This document shows, one piece after another, positions 1 through 7,851 of a DNA stretch of 64,000 bases; the stretch's first letter is position 1, and each line of letters starts with the position of its first letter. Source of the DNA: Bradyrhizobium yuanmingense. Lineage in GTDB: Bacteria; Pseudomonadota; Alphaproteobacteria; Rhizobiales; Xanthobacteraceae. The stretch is from contig NZ_FMAE01000004.1 in assembly GCF_900094575.1 (NCBI RefSeq), forward strand, positions 124,001-188,000, written 5' to 3'. The notes under the pieces were generated by a model. The model saw nothing but the letters and a program-made list of their open reading frames with translations. It searched no databases and was not told the DNA's origin. The position numbers were made by a program, and so were the translations under genes.

Positions 1-2
1 GC

Positions 3-92
3 TACATGACTTTCCCGATCGGCCATTACGACCCGAACAAAACCCTTGAAATCGCACGGGCCTCAGAAAGCATTAACGCTTTGTTTACCTGA
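3..92 (+). CDS. 3' end of an unidentified gene
   Basis: An open frame enters from the left edge and ends at TGA 90-92. It gives 29 residues of natural-looking sequence, beginning YMTFPIGHYDPNK and ending in ASESINALFT. Codon use looks coding and no stop interrupts it, so it is probably the C-terminus of a gene that starts outside the window. The family cannot be named from this little. It reads towards the backbone genes, so it is probably part of the element. Confidence 0.45.
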   Translation, partial: YMTFPIGHYDPNKTLEIARASESINALFT

Positions 93-187
93 ACTTCGGT
101 CTGACGATTCGGACGCGGAACACCCTTCCGCGCCCGAATTTTGCAGCGTCCGAGTCGCATCTGAGTCAATCCGGTGAACAGGAAATT

Positions 188-240
188 CCGGGAATCGAAA
201 ACCGGGCGACTCATCCTATAGCTCGATCCGACTGAGCTAA
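188..240 (-). other. possible tRNA relic
   Basis: Read on the minus strand this stretch has an A-box-like TTAGCTCAGTCGG and, about 38 bases later, a B-box-like GGTTTTCGATTCC. This is the order found in a tRNA, but the spacing is too short for a full anticodon arm and the T-arm stem does not pair properly. If it descends from a tRNA it is a broken fragment. Chance similarity is also possible. Confidence 0.2.
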
Positions 241-264
241 GTGCAGTGCATCATGGAGCGCACG

Positions 265-417
265 ATGGCGAACTCATACAAGCTGTTTCCCGAACCGCAG
301 GTGGTGAGGCTTAGCCGCATTTGCCTCGCGCAAGCCGTCGTCTGCCTTTCGGCGCTGGCCTGCAACGCAGTCCTGCTGACGAAGATCGTGCCCACCATGC
401 TGGGTGGGCTCAACTGA
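265..417 (+). CDS. small putative membrane protein
   Basis: This 50-codon frame starts at ATG 265, six bases after a GGAG ribosome site, and ends at TGA 415-417. The product begins MANSYKLFPEPQVV and continues into a hydrophobic stretch of about 25 residues (LAQAVVCLSALACNAVLL) that could span the membrane once. I do not recognise the family. Support comes from the ribosome site and the organised N-terminal/membrane layout; the short length keeps confidence low. An in-frame ATG at 253 would add four residues. Confidence 0.38.
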   Translation: MANSYKLFPEPQVVRLSRICLAQAVVCLSALACNAVLLTKIVPTMLGGLN

Positions 418-571
418 ACGCCGCCTTGCAGCTGGCGAGGCCGAGACGAAGGGGAGCAGACTCCAGAAATGTAAAGCCGGACCGTTCTGCGCGATGGCAC
501 GCTCACGATCCGGCTTCAACGTTTTGACGCGATCCACTCTCGCCAAGGCCACCAAACAACTCACGCGAGCT

Positions 572-658
572 TCATGATTGCGTCAGGCAAGGGCCTCTTG
601 AAAGTGAAAGCGATTTCTTCGGGGTGGTCTTCTTCGCCTTCTTCGCTTTCTTGGCCAT
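572..658 (-). CDS. 28-residue lysine-rich peptide, possibly a truncated basic protein
   Basis: On the minus strand GGAGGG lies five bases before ATG 658. The frame reads MAKKAKKAKKTTPKKS and then changes abruptly to uncharged sequence before TGA at 572. The first 16 residues resemble the start of the Lys/Ala-rich, histone H1-like small proteins common in Rhizobiales. The change of character suggests that a frameshift or deletion removed the original tail. It lies downstream of the DUF736 relic on the same strand. Function unknown. Confidence 0.35.
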   Translation of the reverse strand: MAKKAKKAKKTTPKKSLSLSRGPCLTQS

Positions 659-828
659 GAGCCCTCCGTCAATCCATCAAAGCTAAAGTGCAAGCCGGGA
701 ATCGGGCTGCACAAAAAACAGGGTAACACGAACTCGCGAGATTGACATTGCGACCACTGAACGTCGCGTGCGACCTCGCGTCTTTGAGTCTTGATGAGAG
801 CAGAAGTGCTGCACGTGGAGCAGAGCAC

Positions 829-857
829 GGCCCACGCGAGCAGCTCTCGCGGGGGCC
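829..857 (-). terminator. hairpin after the DUF736 relic
   Basis: A GC-rich inverted repeat (ggccc-acgcgag / ctcgcgggggcc) lies just after the stop position of the decayed DUF736 copy. It matches the hairpin after the intact DUF736 gene, including the sequence between stop codon and stem, so gene and terminator were duplicated together. Confidence 0.55.
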
Positions 858-865
858 GAGGGGCG

Positions 866-1152
866 TCAGTCGGCGGGATTCCCGATCGGAGCAAACACGT
901 TGTCAGCATCCTGGCCGGCAGCGCGGCCGAGATTGGCGCAGAGCTTGCGGAGCGAATTCGACTGCGGCCAGTGACGGGCTCGCACAGTCCTTCTGCATTC
1001 TGCCTCAACGGATGGATGCCGCAGATATCGGTGCTTTGCATGAAGACCCAGAAGTTGGGGTGGGCCTCAGCGCTCTTTTTGCGTTCGGAGATGACGTCGA
1101 TGCAGGCCAGAATGCAGACACAAATGGGCAGCTTGCGTGACTGCCGCATCAT
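866..1152 (-). pseudogene. decayed inverted copy of the DUF736 gene
   Basis: The minus strand is clearly related to the intact DUF736 gene at 1455-1778. In one frame it reads ACIDVISERKKSAEAHPNFWVF, matching ADIDIIPNRDKSAETHPDFRVF of the intact protein. The match then jumps to another frame ending in a near copy of the intact tail (Q-D-A-D-N-V-F-A-P-I-G-N-P-A-D, then TGA at 866). At least one frameshift and loss of the first 15 or so codons make it a pseudogene. The terminator hairpin is also conserved. It forms an inverted repeat with the intact gene. Confidence 0.75.
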
Positions 1153-1454
1153 CTCGTGCCGCCGATCGGGGGGCTTGTCCTCATCTGCCGTTCGTGGGTC
1201 CGATCCCCTCATGCGTGGCGAAGAGACCTATGGGAAGCGCTCCGCCTATCAAAACCTTCCCCGCCAGCTTTTTTCCCCGCCGGACGGAAAAGTCCGGCTC
1301 CTCGCGCCCGCTTCGCCTACAAAAAAGCCATCGCCTCAGGTGCTCCGCATGCGCTGCGCCCCGAAGACGGGTTCGAAGGCGTTTCGCTTCCCATCGCGGT
1401 CTCGCCATCGCGAGGGGATCGGCTCCTCGCGGAACAACAGAAGAGGACAAGACC
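1153..1454. other. gene-free leader before the DUF736 gene
   Basis: No convincing gene. The stretch holds a T-run followed by a small hairpin (ccggac-ggaaaa-gtccgg, 1280-1297), and several short inverted repeats around 1400-1440. It reads as a long structured 5' leader and promoter zone for the DUF736 gene. Confidence 0.4.
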
Positions 1455-1778
1455 ATGACCGCGATCGGATACGTCACCAAGAACGACAACGGCAGCTACA
1501 AGGGTCAGCTCAAGACCGTCTCTATCCGGGCCGACATCGACATCATCCCGAACCGCGACAAGAGCGCCGAGACCCATCCCGACTTCCGAGTCTTCACCCA
1601 AGGCGTCGAGATCGGGGCAGGCTGGATCCGCCGCGGAGAGAACAGCCGCAAGGACTATGTGAGCCTGTCGCTGGCAGCGCCCGAGTTCGGCCCGCGCAAG
1701 CTCTACGCCAATCTCGGCCGCGCCGCCGGCCAGGACGACGACAGCGTGTTCGCGCTGATCTGGAATCCGGCGGACTGA
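1455..1778 (+). CDS. DUF736 family protein
   Basis: A 107-residue protein starting MTAIGYVTKNDNGSYKGQLK, with the family hallmark run of short strands: KTVSIRADIDIIPN, HPDFRVF, GAGWIRRGEN, and the C-terminal FALIWNPAD. DUF736 proteins are very common on plasmids and ICEs of Rhizobiales and sphingomonads. Their biochemical role is not established, though they occur beside DNA-processing and antirestriction genes. The length equals the usual family size. ATG 1455 follows AGAGGAC at a suitable distance. A decayed inverted copy lies just upstream, and a strong hairpin follows the stop. Confidence 0.88.
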   Translation: MTAIGYVTKNDNGSYKGQLKTVSIRADIDIIPNRDKSAETHPDFRVFTQGVEIGAGWIRRGENSRKDYVSLSLAAPEFGPRKLYANLGRAAGQDDDSVFALIWNPAD

Positions 1779-1786
1779 CGCCCGTC

Positions 1787-1815
1787 GGCCCCCGCGAGAG
1801 CTGCTCGCGGGGGCC
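1787..1815 (+). terminator. hairpin terminator after DUF736
   Basis: A near-perfect inverted repeat (ggcccccgcgag / ctcgcgggggcc with a four-base loop) starts eight bases after the stop codon. There is no long T-run; it ends gtgctctt. It probably separates DUF736 from the excision-control genes. Confidence 0.6.
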
Positions 1816-1879
1816 GTGCTCTTGCCTCATTTGGACAGAACCATCCAAAGTTGTATGAGTGATTCCGGAGGGACGCTTA

Positions 1880-2695
1880 TTGAACTGGTCGGTGAATTCC
1901 AAGCAGGGCCAATCCGATGATCACGCCGTCTCCTGCCCGACCACGGGTCATGATGGCGGCGACTGGGCGTGGGAGTTCTTGCGGCGGAACGCCGACTATG
2001 TCGCCGACTGGCGCAGCAGCGTACCTCAGCATTTGCCGTGCATCACGCTGAACGATGGCACAAAGCTGTTGCGGCTCAGGCGGCGGTTTCCGCAAGCCGA
2101 GAAATGGGGGCTCTACGCCTTCGCCGACCCAAGACTCTGCGCTCACCTCGCAACCGCATTCTGGCACGCGAATGCTCTGAAACGGGTGGTCCGGCTCAAT
2201 GCGAGGAAGCCGAACGAGGCCGAAGCGAACGTCCGGCGGCTGGCTGATTTCAATGCCGAGCGGCATGCGGTGATCGGCGTGGACGGTGTTCCGCTGGTCG
2301 TCATGAAGCGCAATGGCGTTCGTGTTCCCCTCGAAATCCACGGCCTTTCGGTGGTGACAGCGGCGTTCACGCCCGTCTACGAGCTGCACGATCTCGACGA
2401 TCTCACAGCCCAGGCCGAGCTTTTAAGGCGTCTGCAGCGCTTCACCGACGCGGACTTTAGAGCCGTTCAAAGACCGTCCTTGGCTGCCGACGAGCGCCTC
2501 CAGCAGGCTCTCATCGCGCTCGACGAGAGCCTCAAAGGGAAGACGTATCGACAGATCGCAATTGCGATCTTCGGAGAGAAGAAAGTCACTGAGGAATGGC
2601 ACAGTCATAGTCAATTTTTGCGCGATCGCACGCGACGCCTCGTCGCCAAGGGCACCGAATTGATGAAGGGTGGCTACCGCGGTCTTTTGGCCTGA
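1880..2695 (+). CDS. FseA-like excision/transfer activator (DUF6499-DUF2285)
   Basis: The N-terminal third has the DUF6499 signature (WAWEFLRRNADYVADW) and the last 90 residues match DUF2285, a helix-turn-helix variant (RLQQALIALDESLKGKTYRQIAIAIFGE, then a basic helix). In ICEMlSym(R7A) the two domains sit on separate frames joined by programmed frameshifting to make FseA, which switches on the excisionase gene rdfS. Here both are in one continuous frame, just ahead of an rdfS-like gene, so the same job is likely. The open frame begins at GTG 1859, but GGAGGGA at 1867-1873 points to TTG 1880 as the start. Confidence 0.8.
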   Translation: MNWSVNSKQGQSDDHAVSCPTTGHDGGDWAWEFLRRNADYVADWRSSVPQHLPCITLNDGTKLLRLRRRFPQAEKWGLYAFADPRLCAHLATAFWHANALKRVVRLNARKPNEAEANVRRLADFNAERHAVIGVDGVPLVVMKRNGVRVPLEIHGLSVVTAAFTPVYELHDLDDLTAQAELLRRLQRFTDADFRAVQRPSLAADERLQQALIALDESLKGKTYRQIAIAIFGEKKVTEEWHSHSQFLRDRTRRLVAKGTELMKGGYRGLLA

Positions 2696-2844
2696 TCGGA
2701 TTATTTCCCTCTCCTTTGATGAACTTTGCCCGCGCGGTATGGCGAAAGCTCGCCCGCCATTTTCGCCACTCCACAAAGTGCCCCCGATCGGACGACGCTT
2801 CTTCTTGCACCTCTTGGTTGTACGGGTGTGGGAAGGAAAGCTGG

Positions 2845-3066
2845 ATGACGACGAAAGCAGACGACAAGGAGCCGGATAAGCCGTTCCTCAACACTGTGGA
2901 GGCAGCCGCCTGGCTCAGGCTCACCAAAAACACCCTGGAAAAGATGCGGGTCCAGGGCAGGGGACCAGCCTACCGCAAGCACGGACGCTATGTCCGCTAT
3001 CACATCGAAGACCTCGTCGAATGGTCGCATGCGAGCAAGAGGAGGTCGACCTCTGATGCCGATTGA
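2845..3066 (+). CDS. rdfS: RdfS-like excisionase (MerR-type helix-turn-helix)
   Basis: A 73-residue basic protein with a single winged-helix DNA-binding domain: FLNTVEAAAWLRLTKNTLEK, then GRGPAYRKHGRYVRYHIEDL. This is the AlpA/excisionase fold used by recombination directionality factors. Its place between the FseA-like activator and traF is the same as rdfS of ICEMlSym(R7A), whose product directs the integrase towards excision. ATG 2845 has AAGGAAAG about five bases upstream. The stop overlaps the start of traF by 11 bases, so the two are probably translationally coupled. Assignment rests on fold and gene order. Confidence 0.75.
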   Translation: MTTKADDKEPDKPFLNTVEAAAWLRLTKNTLEKMRVQGRGPAYRKHGRYVRYHIEDLVEWSHASKRRSTSDAD

Positions 3067-3595
3067 TCTCACGAGACTTTGGCGCCAGGCCTCCACGCTC
3101 TCGGCCATGTGCGCCGGCATCATCACGCTCCTGATGTCGTCCGCCCCCGCGGTGCCGGTGCTGATCTACAACGCCACCGGCAGCGCGCCGCTCGGCTTCT
3201 ACTATGTAGAGCCGCGACTGCCGGCGCGCGGCGAGCTCGCCGTCTTCAAGCCACCTCCCGGGATCGAGATCCTGATCATCGCACACGAGATCCTGCCAAT
3301 GCCCGTGCCGCTCCTGAAGCGGGTCGAGGCGGCAGGCGGAGACGAAATCTGTCGCGTCAGAGAGCCGATCGCTGCGATCTCCATCAATGGAAAGATCGTT
3401 GCCGAAGTGCTCGATAAAGACCGGCAAGGGCGGCCTCTGCCGACATGGGAAGGCTGCATGAGGCTCGTGGAGGGGGAATATTTCCTGCTGCAGCCACACC
3501 CGAATTCCTTTGACTCGCGGTACTTCGGGCCGGTGCTCCGCTGCGATCTCCTCGGCGTTGCGCGGCCGCTCTGGACCTGGAATCCGGATATGTGA
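3056..3595 (+). CDS. traF: TraF conjugative-transfer signal peptidase (S26)
   Basis: A 179-residue inner-membrane serine protease of the S26 signal-peptidase family. One N-terminal membrane segment (about residues 12-35) is followed by the catalytic Ser motif in GSAPLGFYYV and the general-base Lys in LLKRVEAAGGDEIC; a late region DSRYFGPV matches the third conserved box. TraF of IncP and Ti systems matures or cyclises the pilin, here presumably TrbC. AGGAGG about nine bases before ATG 3056 supports this start. It overlaps the excisionase gene and is followed by a hairpin. Confidence 0.9.
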   Translation: MPIDLTRLWRQASTLSAMCAGIITLLMSSAPAVPVLIYNATGSAPLGFYYVEPRLPARGELAVFKPPPGIEILIIAHEILPMPVPLLKRVEAAGGDEICRVREPIAAISINGKIVAEVLDKDRQGRPLPTWEGCMRLVEGEYFLLQPHPNSFDSRYFGPVLRCDLLGVARPLWTWNPDM

Positions 3596-3607
3596 GCGGT
3601 TGTTTTA

Positions 3608-3637
3608 GGGCGCGCGTCTGCAAGAAGGCGCGCGCCC
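3608..3637 (+). terminator. hairpin terminator after traF
   Basis: Inverted repeat gggcgcgcg / cgcgcgccc around a 12-base loop, starting about 12 bases after the traF stop and followed by gtcgtgtttct. It is a likely end for the fseA-rdfS-traF transcript. Confidence 0.6.
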
Positions 3638-4085
3638 GTCGTGTTTCTTGCCCGGCTCGAGCCCATTCGGCAGCACCCGCGTCGGGCCGGTTGGGGAAGG
3701 TTTCCCAGCACAGGGCCTATCAAACCTCCACGACGAGCGACCGGATCGAGACGTTGACAGTCACGTCCTCGATCTCGCTAGCTCGCGCGCGGGTTGGCAC
3801 GCGTAAGCCGCTTTTCTCTTGAATGGGGGACTTGAGGGGCGCTGCCCCGTCACCCCCGCAAGACCTTCTTTCGTCCTCCGGTGCAGCAAGTCGGTCGCAC
3901 GTCGCAGCCCACGCTGCTCGGTGCAACCGCGTTGCGCACCATCGGATGCGCGCCGGCAAAGCCGGCGCCGAAACAAGCTCTTGCCCCCCAAACCCCGGTC
4001 TCGCCGACGGGCAGGCGGCATGGCGAAGGCCATGCGCGCCGCGCCGATCAAACGCCCAGCAAGGGCCGACAAGCGAGACATCACA
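3638..4085. other. gene-free region and long leader of the methyltransferase gene
   Basis: I see no convincing gene here. The last 270 bases contain short GC-rich inverted repeats (ggggcgctgcccc; gccggcaaagccggc) and look like a structured 5' leader. Open frames crossing it merge with the methyltransferase frame but have no coding character before ATG 4086. Confidence 0.4.
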
Positions 4086-5033
4086 ATGGCAAAACTGACG
4101 AAGGCAGAGGCCAAGGCACATGCCGAGGCCGTCGAACTGCTTAAGAAAGACGTCCTCACCTACGATGAGCGCGTGTTTGTGCTCGACAACTGGCACGAGG
4201 GCGCAAGCCACATCAACGGATCGGCGGGGGCGTTCTTTACCCCTAGCGGGCTTGCCGGAGACTTCGCAATCGATGCTTACGGCGGCCGAACCGTCGACCT
4301 TTGCGCCGGCATTGGCGCGCTCGCATTCCATGTCTATTGGAGGGCCCGCTACGCGCGCGGGTGCGACGAACCACAGAAAGAGGTCGTGTGCATCGAGCGT
4401 AATCCTGCCTATGTCGAAGTCGGCCGCAAGGTGCTGCCGGAAGCCAAATGGATTTGCGCTGACGTGTTCGATCTGGACTTGCCGAGCCTCGGTCATTTCG
4501 GCTCTGCGGTCGCAAATCCTCCGTTCGGAGCCACTCCCCGGATCGGAAGCGGACCGCGCTACACGGGGCGGTCTTTCGAGTTTCACGTGATCGATATCGC
4601 TTCCGATATTGCGGATTTTGGCGCGTTCATCATCCCCCAGGCGTCTGCGCCGTTCCAATATAGCGGCGTGCAGTGCTACCGAGAACGCAAGAGCGCGGAT
4701 TATCTCAAGTTCAGCGAACAGACGGGAATTCATCTCGAAGCAGGCTGCGGCGTAGACTGTTCTTACTATCGTGACGGGTGGAAAGGCATCGCGCCCAATG
4801 TCGAAATCGTCTGTGCCAACTTCGAGGAAATCCCTCGCAACAAGGTTCGATCTTCAGCCGAGCCTGAGGCCGAGCTGCGCGCTCTCTGGAGCAAAAACGG
4901 CGTTCCGGTGGAGCGGCAGGACGCGATAATTCGCGAGGTCGAGGCCAAAGCCAGGGGCGGAATTCGGTTTGACGAAAGCCCCTTCCAGGCGGACTTGTTC
5001 AACGATCTTGGACCCTACGCGCCCAAGCGCTGA
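4086..5033 (+). CDS. NPPF-type N6-adenine DNA methyltransferase-like protein
   Basis: A 315-residue protein of class I SAM-dependent methyltransferase fold. The SAM-binding motif is VDLCAGIGALAFHVYW (about residues 68-83) and the catalytic box NPPFG lies in VANPPFGATPRIG (about 140-152), typical of N6-adenine methyltransferases. No target-recognition domain or restriction partner is visible. Orphan enzymes of this kind recur next to traF and relaxase genes in rhizobial ICEs and plasmids, where they may protect or mark transferring DNA; that role is inferred. ATG 4086 was chosen because coding character begins there (MAKLTKAEAKAHAEAV). Confidence 0.82.
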   Translation: MAKLTKAEAKAHAEAVELLKKDVLTYDERVFVLDNWHEGASHINGSAGAFFTPSGLAGDFAIDAYGGRTVDLCAGIGALAFHVYWRARYARGCDEPQKEVVCIERNPAYVEVGRKVLPEAKWICADVFDLDLPSLGHFGSAVANPPFGATPRIGSGPRYTGRSFEFHVIDIASDIADFGAFIIPQASAPFQYSGVQCYRERKSADYLKFSEQTGIHLEAGCGVDCSYYRDGWKGIAPNVEIVCANFEEIPRNKVRSSAEPEAELRALWSKNGVPVERQDAIIREVEAKARGGIRFDESPFQADLFNDLGPYAPKR

Positions 5034-5069
5034 CGGTCTTTGCGGCGAATTTCGTCTCGCAAACTGCCT

Positions 5070-5101
5070 GAGCGAGCCAGGCTGCCAAGCCTGGTTCGCT
5101 C
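5070..5101 (+). terminator. long hairpin after the methyltransferase gene
   Basis: A 14-bp arm inverted repeat (gagcgagccaggct / agcctggttcgctc, one mismatch) around a gcca loop lies 37 bases past the stop. It lacks a T-run, so it may be a terminator or part of an origin-of-transfer structure. Confidence 0.45.
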
Positions 5102-5749
5102 GGTCGACCTCCGTGCGGCTGATGAAGTCCAGCGCTCGTCGGTACAGCCCAAAAGGCCCGTTGTCGAGCGTCATTTTCGTTTAGACGCGGACCAGCTTTG
5201 GCCTGTAAGCGTCCGGCGGTTGCACATCGGGCAGCTCGTGATATCACCCGTCAGTTTCCAGGTTCGCTGGCACCCCGTGATGGACATTCGGTGTGCATTC
5301 GAAACGCTGCAACACGATCAGGACTCTAAGACTTTCGAGTTTGGTACTAAAGGATCTTCGCTAATTCGCGGTGCTGATGGCTATACGGGCGATGCCTTCG
5401 GCCCGCGCTCTACTCGTCGCTTCGCTCCTCACCGAGCCACCCTACGGGTGTCTCGGCCCTTCGGGTAACGATCGCTATCGCGAGCGCGCGCAAACAGTGG
5501 GGTTTCGCAAGTCAACAGCCAGGTCGCGGCGGCTCTTTCGCGAGGAAAGCAAAAAAGCGGGAGGGCAAGATAAAAGCACTGGCGCTACGGATTGCCTAAG
5601 CCGTTGTCTGCACATCCAAGATTTGGCGCCGCTTGGGCCCGCGTTGTCACCATGTTCGACCCAACACAATGGCGAACCTGCGCAATTGCGTCTGCGTCTT
5701 GGCAGACGCTCGTCGGCTTCACATATCGCTGGCTCATTAGAGACGTCGG
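5102..5749. other. gene-free region before the relaxase, candidate oriT zone
   Basis: About 650 bases without a convincing gene on either strand. Short frames change character every few dozen codons. Conjugative relaxase genes often have oriT just upstream, so the nick site may lie here, but I could not pin down a nick motif. GC-rich inverted repeats occur around 5440-5495. Confidence 0.35.
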
Positions 5750-7726
5750 ATGCGGGCCATGCGAGAGATCGACGACGAATTCGATGTGAAGCTCGGACGG
5801 ATCGGCAACCGCAGAGTCAGTAAAGCGACGAGCTATCTTCGACGTGTCCGCCAGGAGGTGGCCAAAGCTGGCGCCGGTGCGCGGACGGCCTCGTCGTTCA
5901 GCGGCGGCCGCATTGGCCGCGGCCGCGCGCAAGGCGCAGTGCTGGCCGGGTGGGGCCGAGGCCAGGGGCAGCGCCGCGTCGTGGTCAAGGCTCGGATCGT
6001 GCGGATCAAGTCGGGTGACCTAGGTGGCGTGCGAGCTCACCTCCGATACGTCCAGCGCGACGGCGTCACGCGCGAGGGCGAGCCGGGGGAGCTGTACGAT
6101 GCCGGCAGTGACCGCGCCGATGGCAGGAGCTTTACGGAGCGCAGCGGCGGCGACCGCCACCAATTCCGGTTTATCGTGGCGCCAGAGGACAGCGCTGAGC
6201 TGGCGGACCTGAAACCCTTCGTCCGCGACCTCATGCGGCAGATGGAGCAGGACCTCGGCACCAGGCTCGACTGGGTTGCTGCCGATCATTTCAACACCGG
6301 CCATCCCCATACCCACATCGTGTTGCGCGGCAAGGATGACGAAGGAAACGACCTCGTCATCGCACGCGACTATATCGCTCATGGCTTTCGCTCCCGGGCA
6401 GCCGAGCTCATCACGCGAGAACTCGGCCCTGAAACGGAGATCGAGGTCACGCGCAAGCTTCAGCAGGATATCACAGCCGAGCGGCTGACGCGGCTCGACC
6501 GGAGCATCCTGCGAGATGCCCCTAGCGGAGTTCTTGAGCCAGGGGCGCTGTCGGGCCGGGAGCCCGCCTTGCAAACGGCGCGGATCGGACGGCTGCGAAC
6601 TCTGGAGCGGATGGGGTTGGCAGAAGAGGCCGAGCCGGGGCGCTGGCGGATCGACCCTGAGCTCGAGCCGAAGCTCAGACGCATGGGGGAACGCGGCGAC
6701 ATCATCAAGACCATGCACCGCGAGATGGCCGCGGCAGGAGTTAGGCGGGCGGCAAGCGATTATGCGATCTTTGATCCGGAAGGAAGCGCGCATCGCCTGG
6801 TCGGGCGGGTTGTCGGCGAGGGGTTTGCCGATGAGCTGACGGAGCGCCGCTATGTCGTGATCGACGGGGTGGACGGACGAACGCACTATGTCGAGATCGG
6901 TAGCCTTCGGGCCAACGAAGAAGCGCCTGTCCGGAACACGATCCTGGAGCTCAGGTCGCGCGTCGCTGAGCCGCGCGCAATCGATCGCACGATCGCTAGC
7001 GTCGCTGCCCGCCATGCTGGCATCTACAGCGATCGTCTGCATCGAGAATTCGATCCGCAAGCATCCGGCGAATATGTCGGATCGCATGTGCGGCGCCTGG
7101 AGGCGATGCGTCGCGAAGGGATGGTCAGCCGGCTTGCCGATGGCAGCTGGAGCGTAGGACGGGATTATCTGGACCGGGCGCTTGAATACGAGAAACTCCA
7201 GCAAACGCGCAATCCGGTGTGGGCCGCGGTGCTGTCACGGCAACGGCTCGAGGATCTGCCGCAGGCGCTGGGCGCCACCTGGCTCGATCGCAAGCTTGTT
7301 GGGAAGGAGCCCGATGAGCTCGCATCGACCGGCTTTGGGGCGGAGGTGGAGACGGCGCTCCGAACAAGACGGCAATGGCTGATCGAGCAGGGGCTGGCGC
7401 GAGAGGAAGGCGGCCAGATGCGTTTTGCCCGGAATATGCTCGAGACGCTCGAGGCGCGCGAGCTCGCAAGGACTGCGGCCGACATATCCGCGCGCACCGG
7501 CCTAGAACATGTCGATGTCAAGGCCGGCGATAAGATCGAGGGCGTCTACCGGCGCATGCTGACGCTGAACAGCGGGCGGTTCGCGCTGATCGAGCGGTCC
7601 CATGAGTTCGTGCTGGTGCCATGGCGGCCGGTGCTGGAGCGAGCGCGCGGGCAATTGGTCAGCGGTCAGGTCGGCGGGGAGGGCATTTCTTGGTCGATCG
7701 GTATCAAGCGTGGATTGGGTCTTTAG
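5750..7726 (+). CDS. RlxS-like MOBP/VirD2-type relaxase with DUF3363
   Basis: A 658-residue relaxase that nicks oriT and pilots the strand during transfer. The N-terminal half has the relaxase core, with the metal-binding histidine triad in ADHFNTGHPHTHIVLRG (about residues 177-193) after the upstream motif RHQFRFIVAPED. The rest matches DUF3363, usual in RlxS-type relaxases of rhizobial ICEs; it contains GVYRRMLTLNSGRFALIERSHEF near the end. Arg-Gly-rich sequence lies at residues 45-75. A second in-frame ATG at 5759 (MREIDDEF) may be the real start, as relatives begin there. The coupling-protein and trb genes follow on the same strand. Confidence 0.92.
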   Translation: MRAMREIDDEFDVKLGRIGNRRVSKATSYLRRVRQEVAKAGAGARTASSFSGGRIGRGRAQGAVLAGWGRGQGQRRVVVKARIVRIKSGDLGGVRAHLRYVQRDGVTREGEPGELYDAGSDRADGRSFTERSGGDRHQFRFIVAPEDSAELADLKPFVRDLMRQMEQDLGTRLDWVAADHFNTGHPHTHIVLRGKDDEGNDLVIARDYIAHGFRSRAAELITRELGPETEIEVTRKLQQDITAERLTRLDRSILRDAPSGVLEPGALSGREPALQTARIGRLRTLERMGLAEEAEPGRWRIDPELEPKLRRMGERGDIIKTMHREMAAAGVRRAASDYAIFDPEGSAHRLVGRVVGEGFADELTERRYVVIDGVDGRTHYVEIGSLRANEEAPVRNTILELRSRVAEPRAIDRTIASVAARHAGIYSDRLHREFDPQASGEYVGSHVRRLEAMRREGMVSRLADGSWSVGRDYLDRALEYEKLQQTRNPVWAAVLSRQRLEDLPQALGATWLDRKLVGKEPDELASTGFGAEVETALRTRRQWLIEQGLAREEGGQMRFARNMLETLEARELARTAADISARTGLEHVDVKAGDKIEGVYRRMLTLNSGRFALIERSHEFVLVPWRPVLERARGQLVSGQVGGEGISWSIGIKRGLGL

Positions 7727-7755
7727 GATCACATAAGTCATTGATTAATATATAA

Positions 7756-7785
7756 GTTATACTATTTTTGCGAGAATAGTATAGC
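7756..7785. promoter_or_regulatory. imperfect 30-bp palindrome, probable operator 1
   Basis: A 30-base imperfect palindrome built from gttatactat and atagtatagc arms around a ttttgcgaga centre. It is nearly the same as the perfect palindrome 53 bases downstream. See that entry for interpretation. Confidence 0.6.
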
Positions 7786-7808
7786 GGATTGCCGTCTGCA
7801 TTGTTTTG

Positions 7809-7838
7809 GTTATACTATTTTCGCGAAAATAGTATAAC
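7809..7838. promoter_or_regulatory. perfect 30-bp palindrome, probable operator 2
   Basis: A perfect 30-base palindrome with arms gttatactatttt and aaaatagtataac around cgcg, ending 13 bases before the start of the nucleotidyltransferase-fold gene. Its centre is 53 bases, about five helical turns, from the first palindrome, so two protein dimers could bind on the same face of the DNA. It most likely controls the downstream gene, possibly by autoregulation. As RNA it would also form a very stable hairpin at the ribosome site. Confidence 0.65.
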
Positions 7839-7851
7839 CGGGGTTCCCGCA

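Noticed and set aside
583..1212. Long minus-strand frame of about 209 codons
   Set aside because: It is a chance join through the decayed DUF736 copy and its hairpin; only the central part has family similarity, so it was reported as a pseudogene.
3819..4085. Upstream extension of the methyltransferase frame
   Set aside because: Arg/Pro/Ser-rich translation without coding character; the family N-terminus begins at ATG 4086.
7741..7850. CRISPR-like or transposon-end repeats
   Set aside because: Only two copies, both palindromic and 53 bases apart next to a start codon; operators explain them better. No array, transposase or target duplication is seen here or elsewhere in the window.
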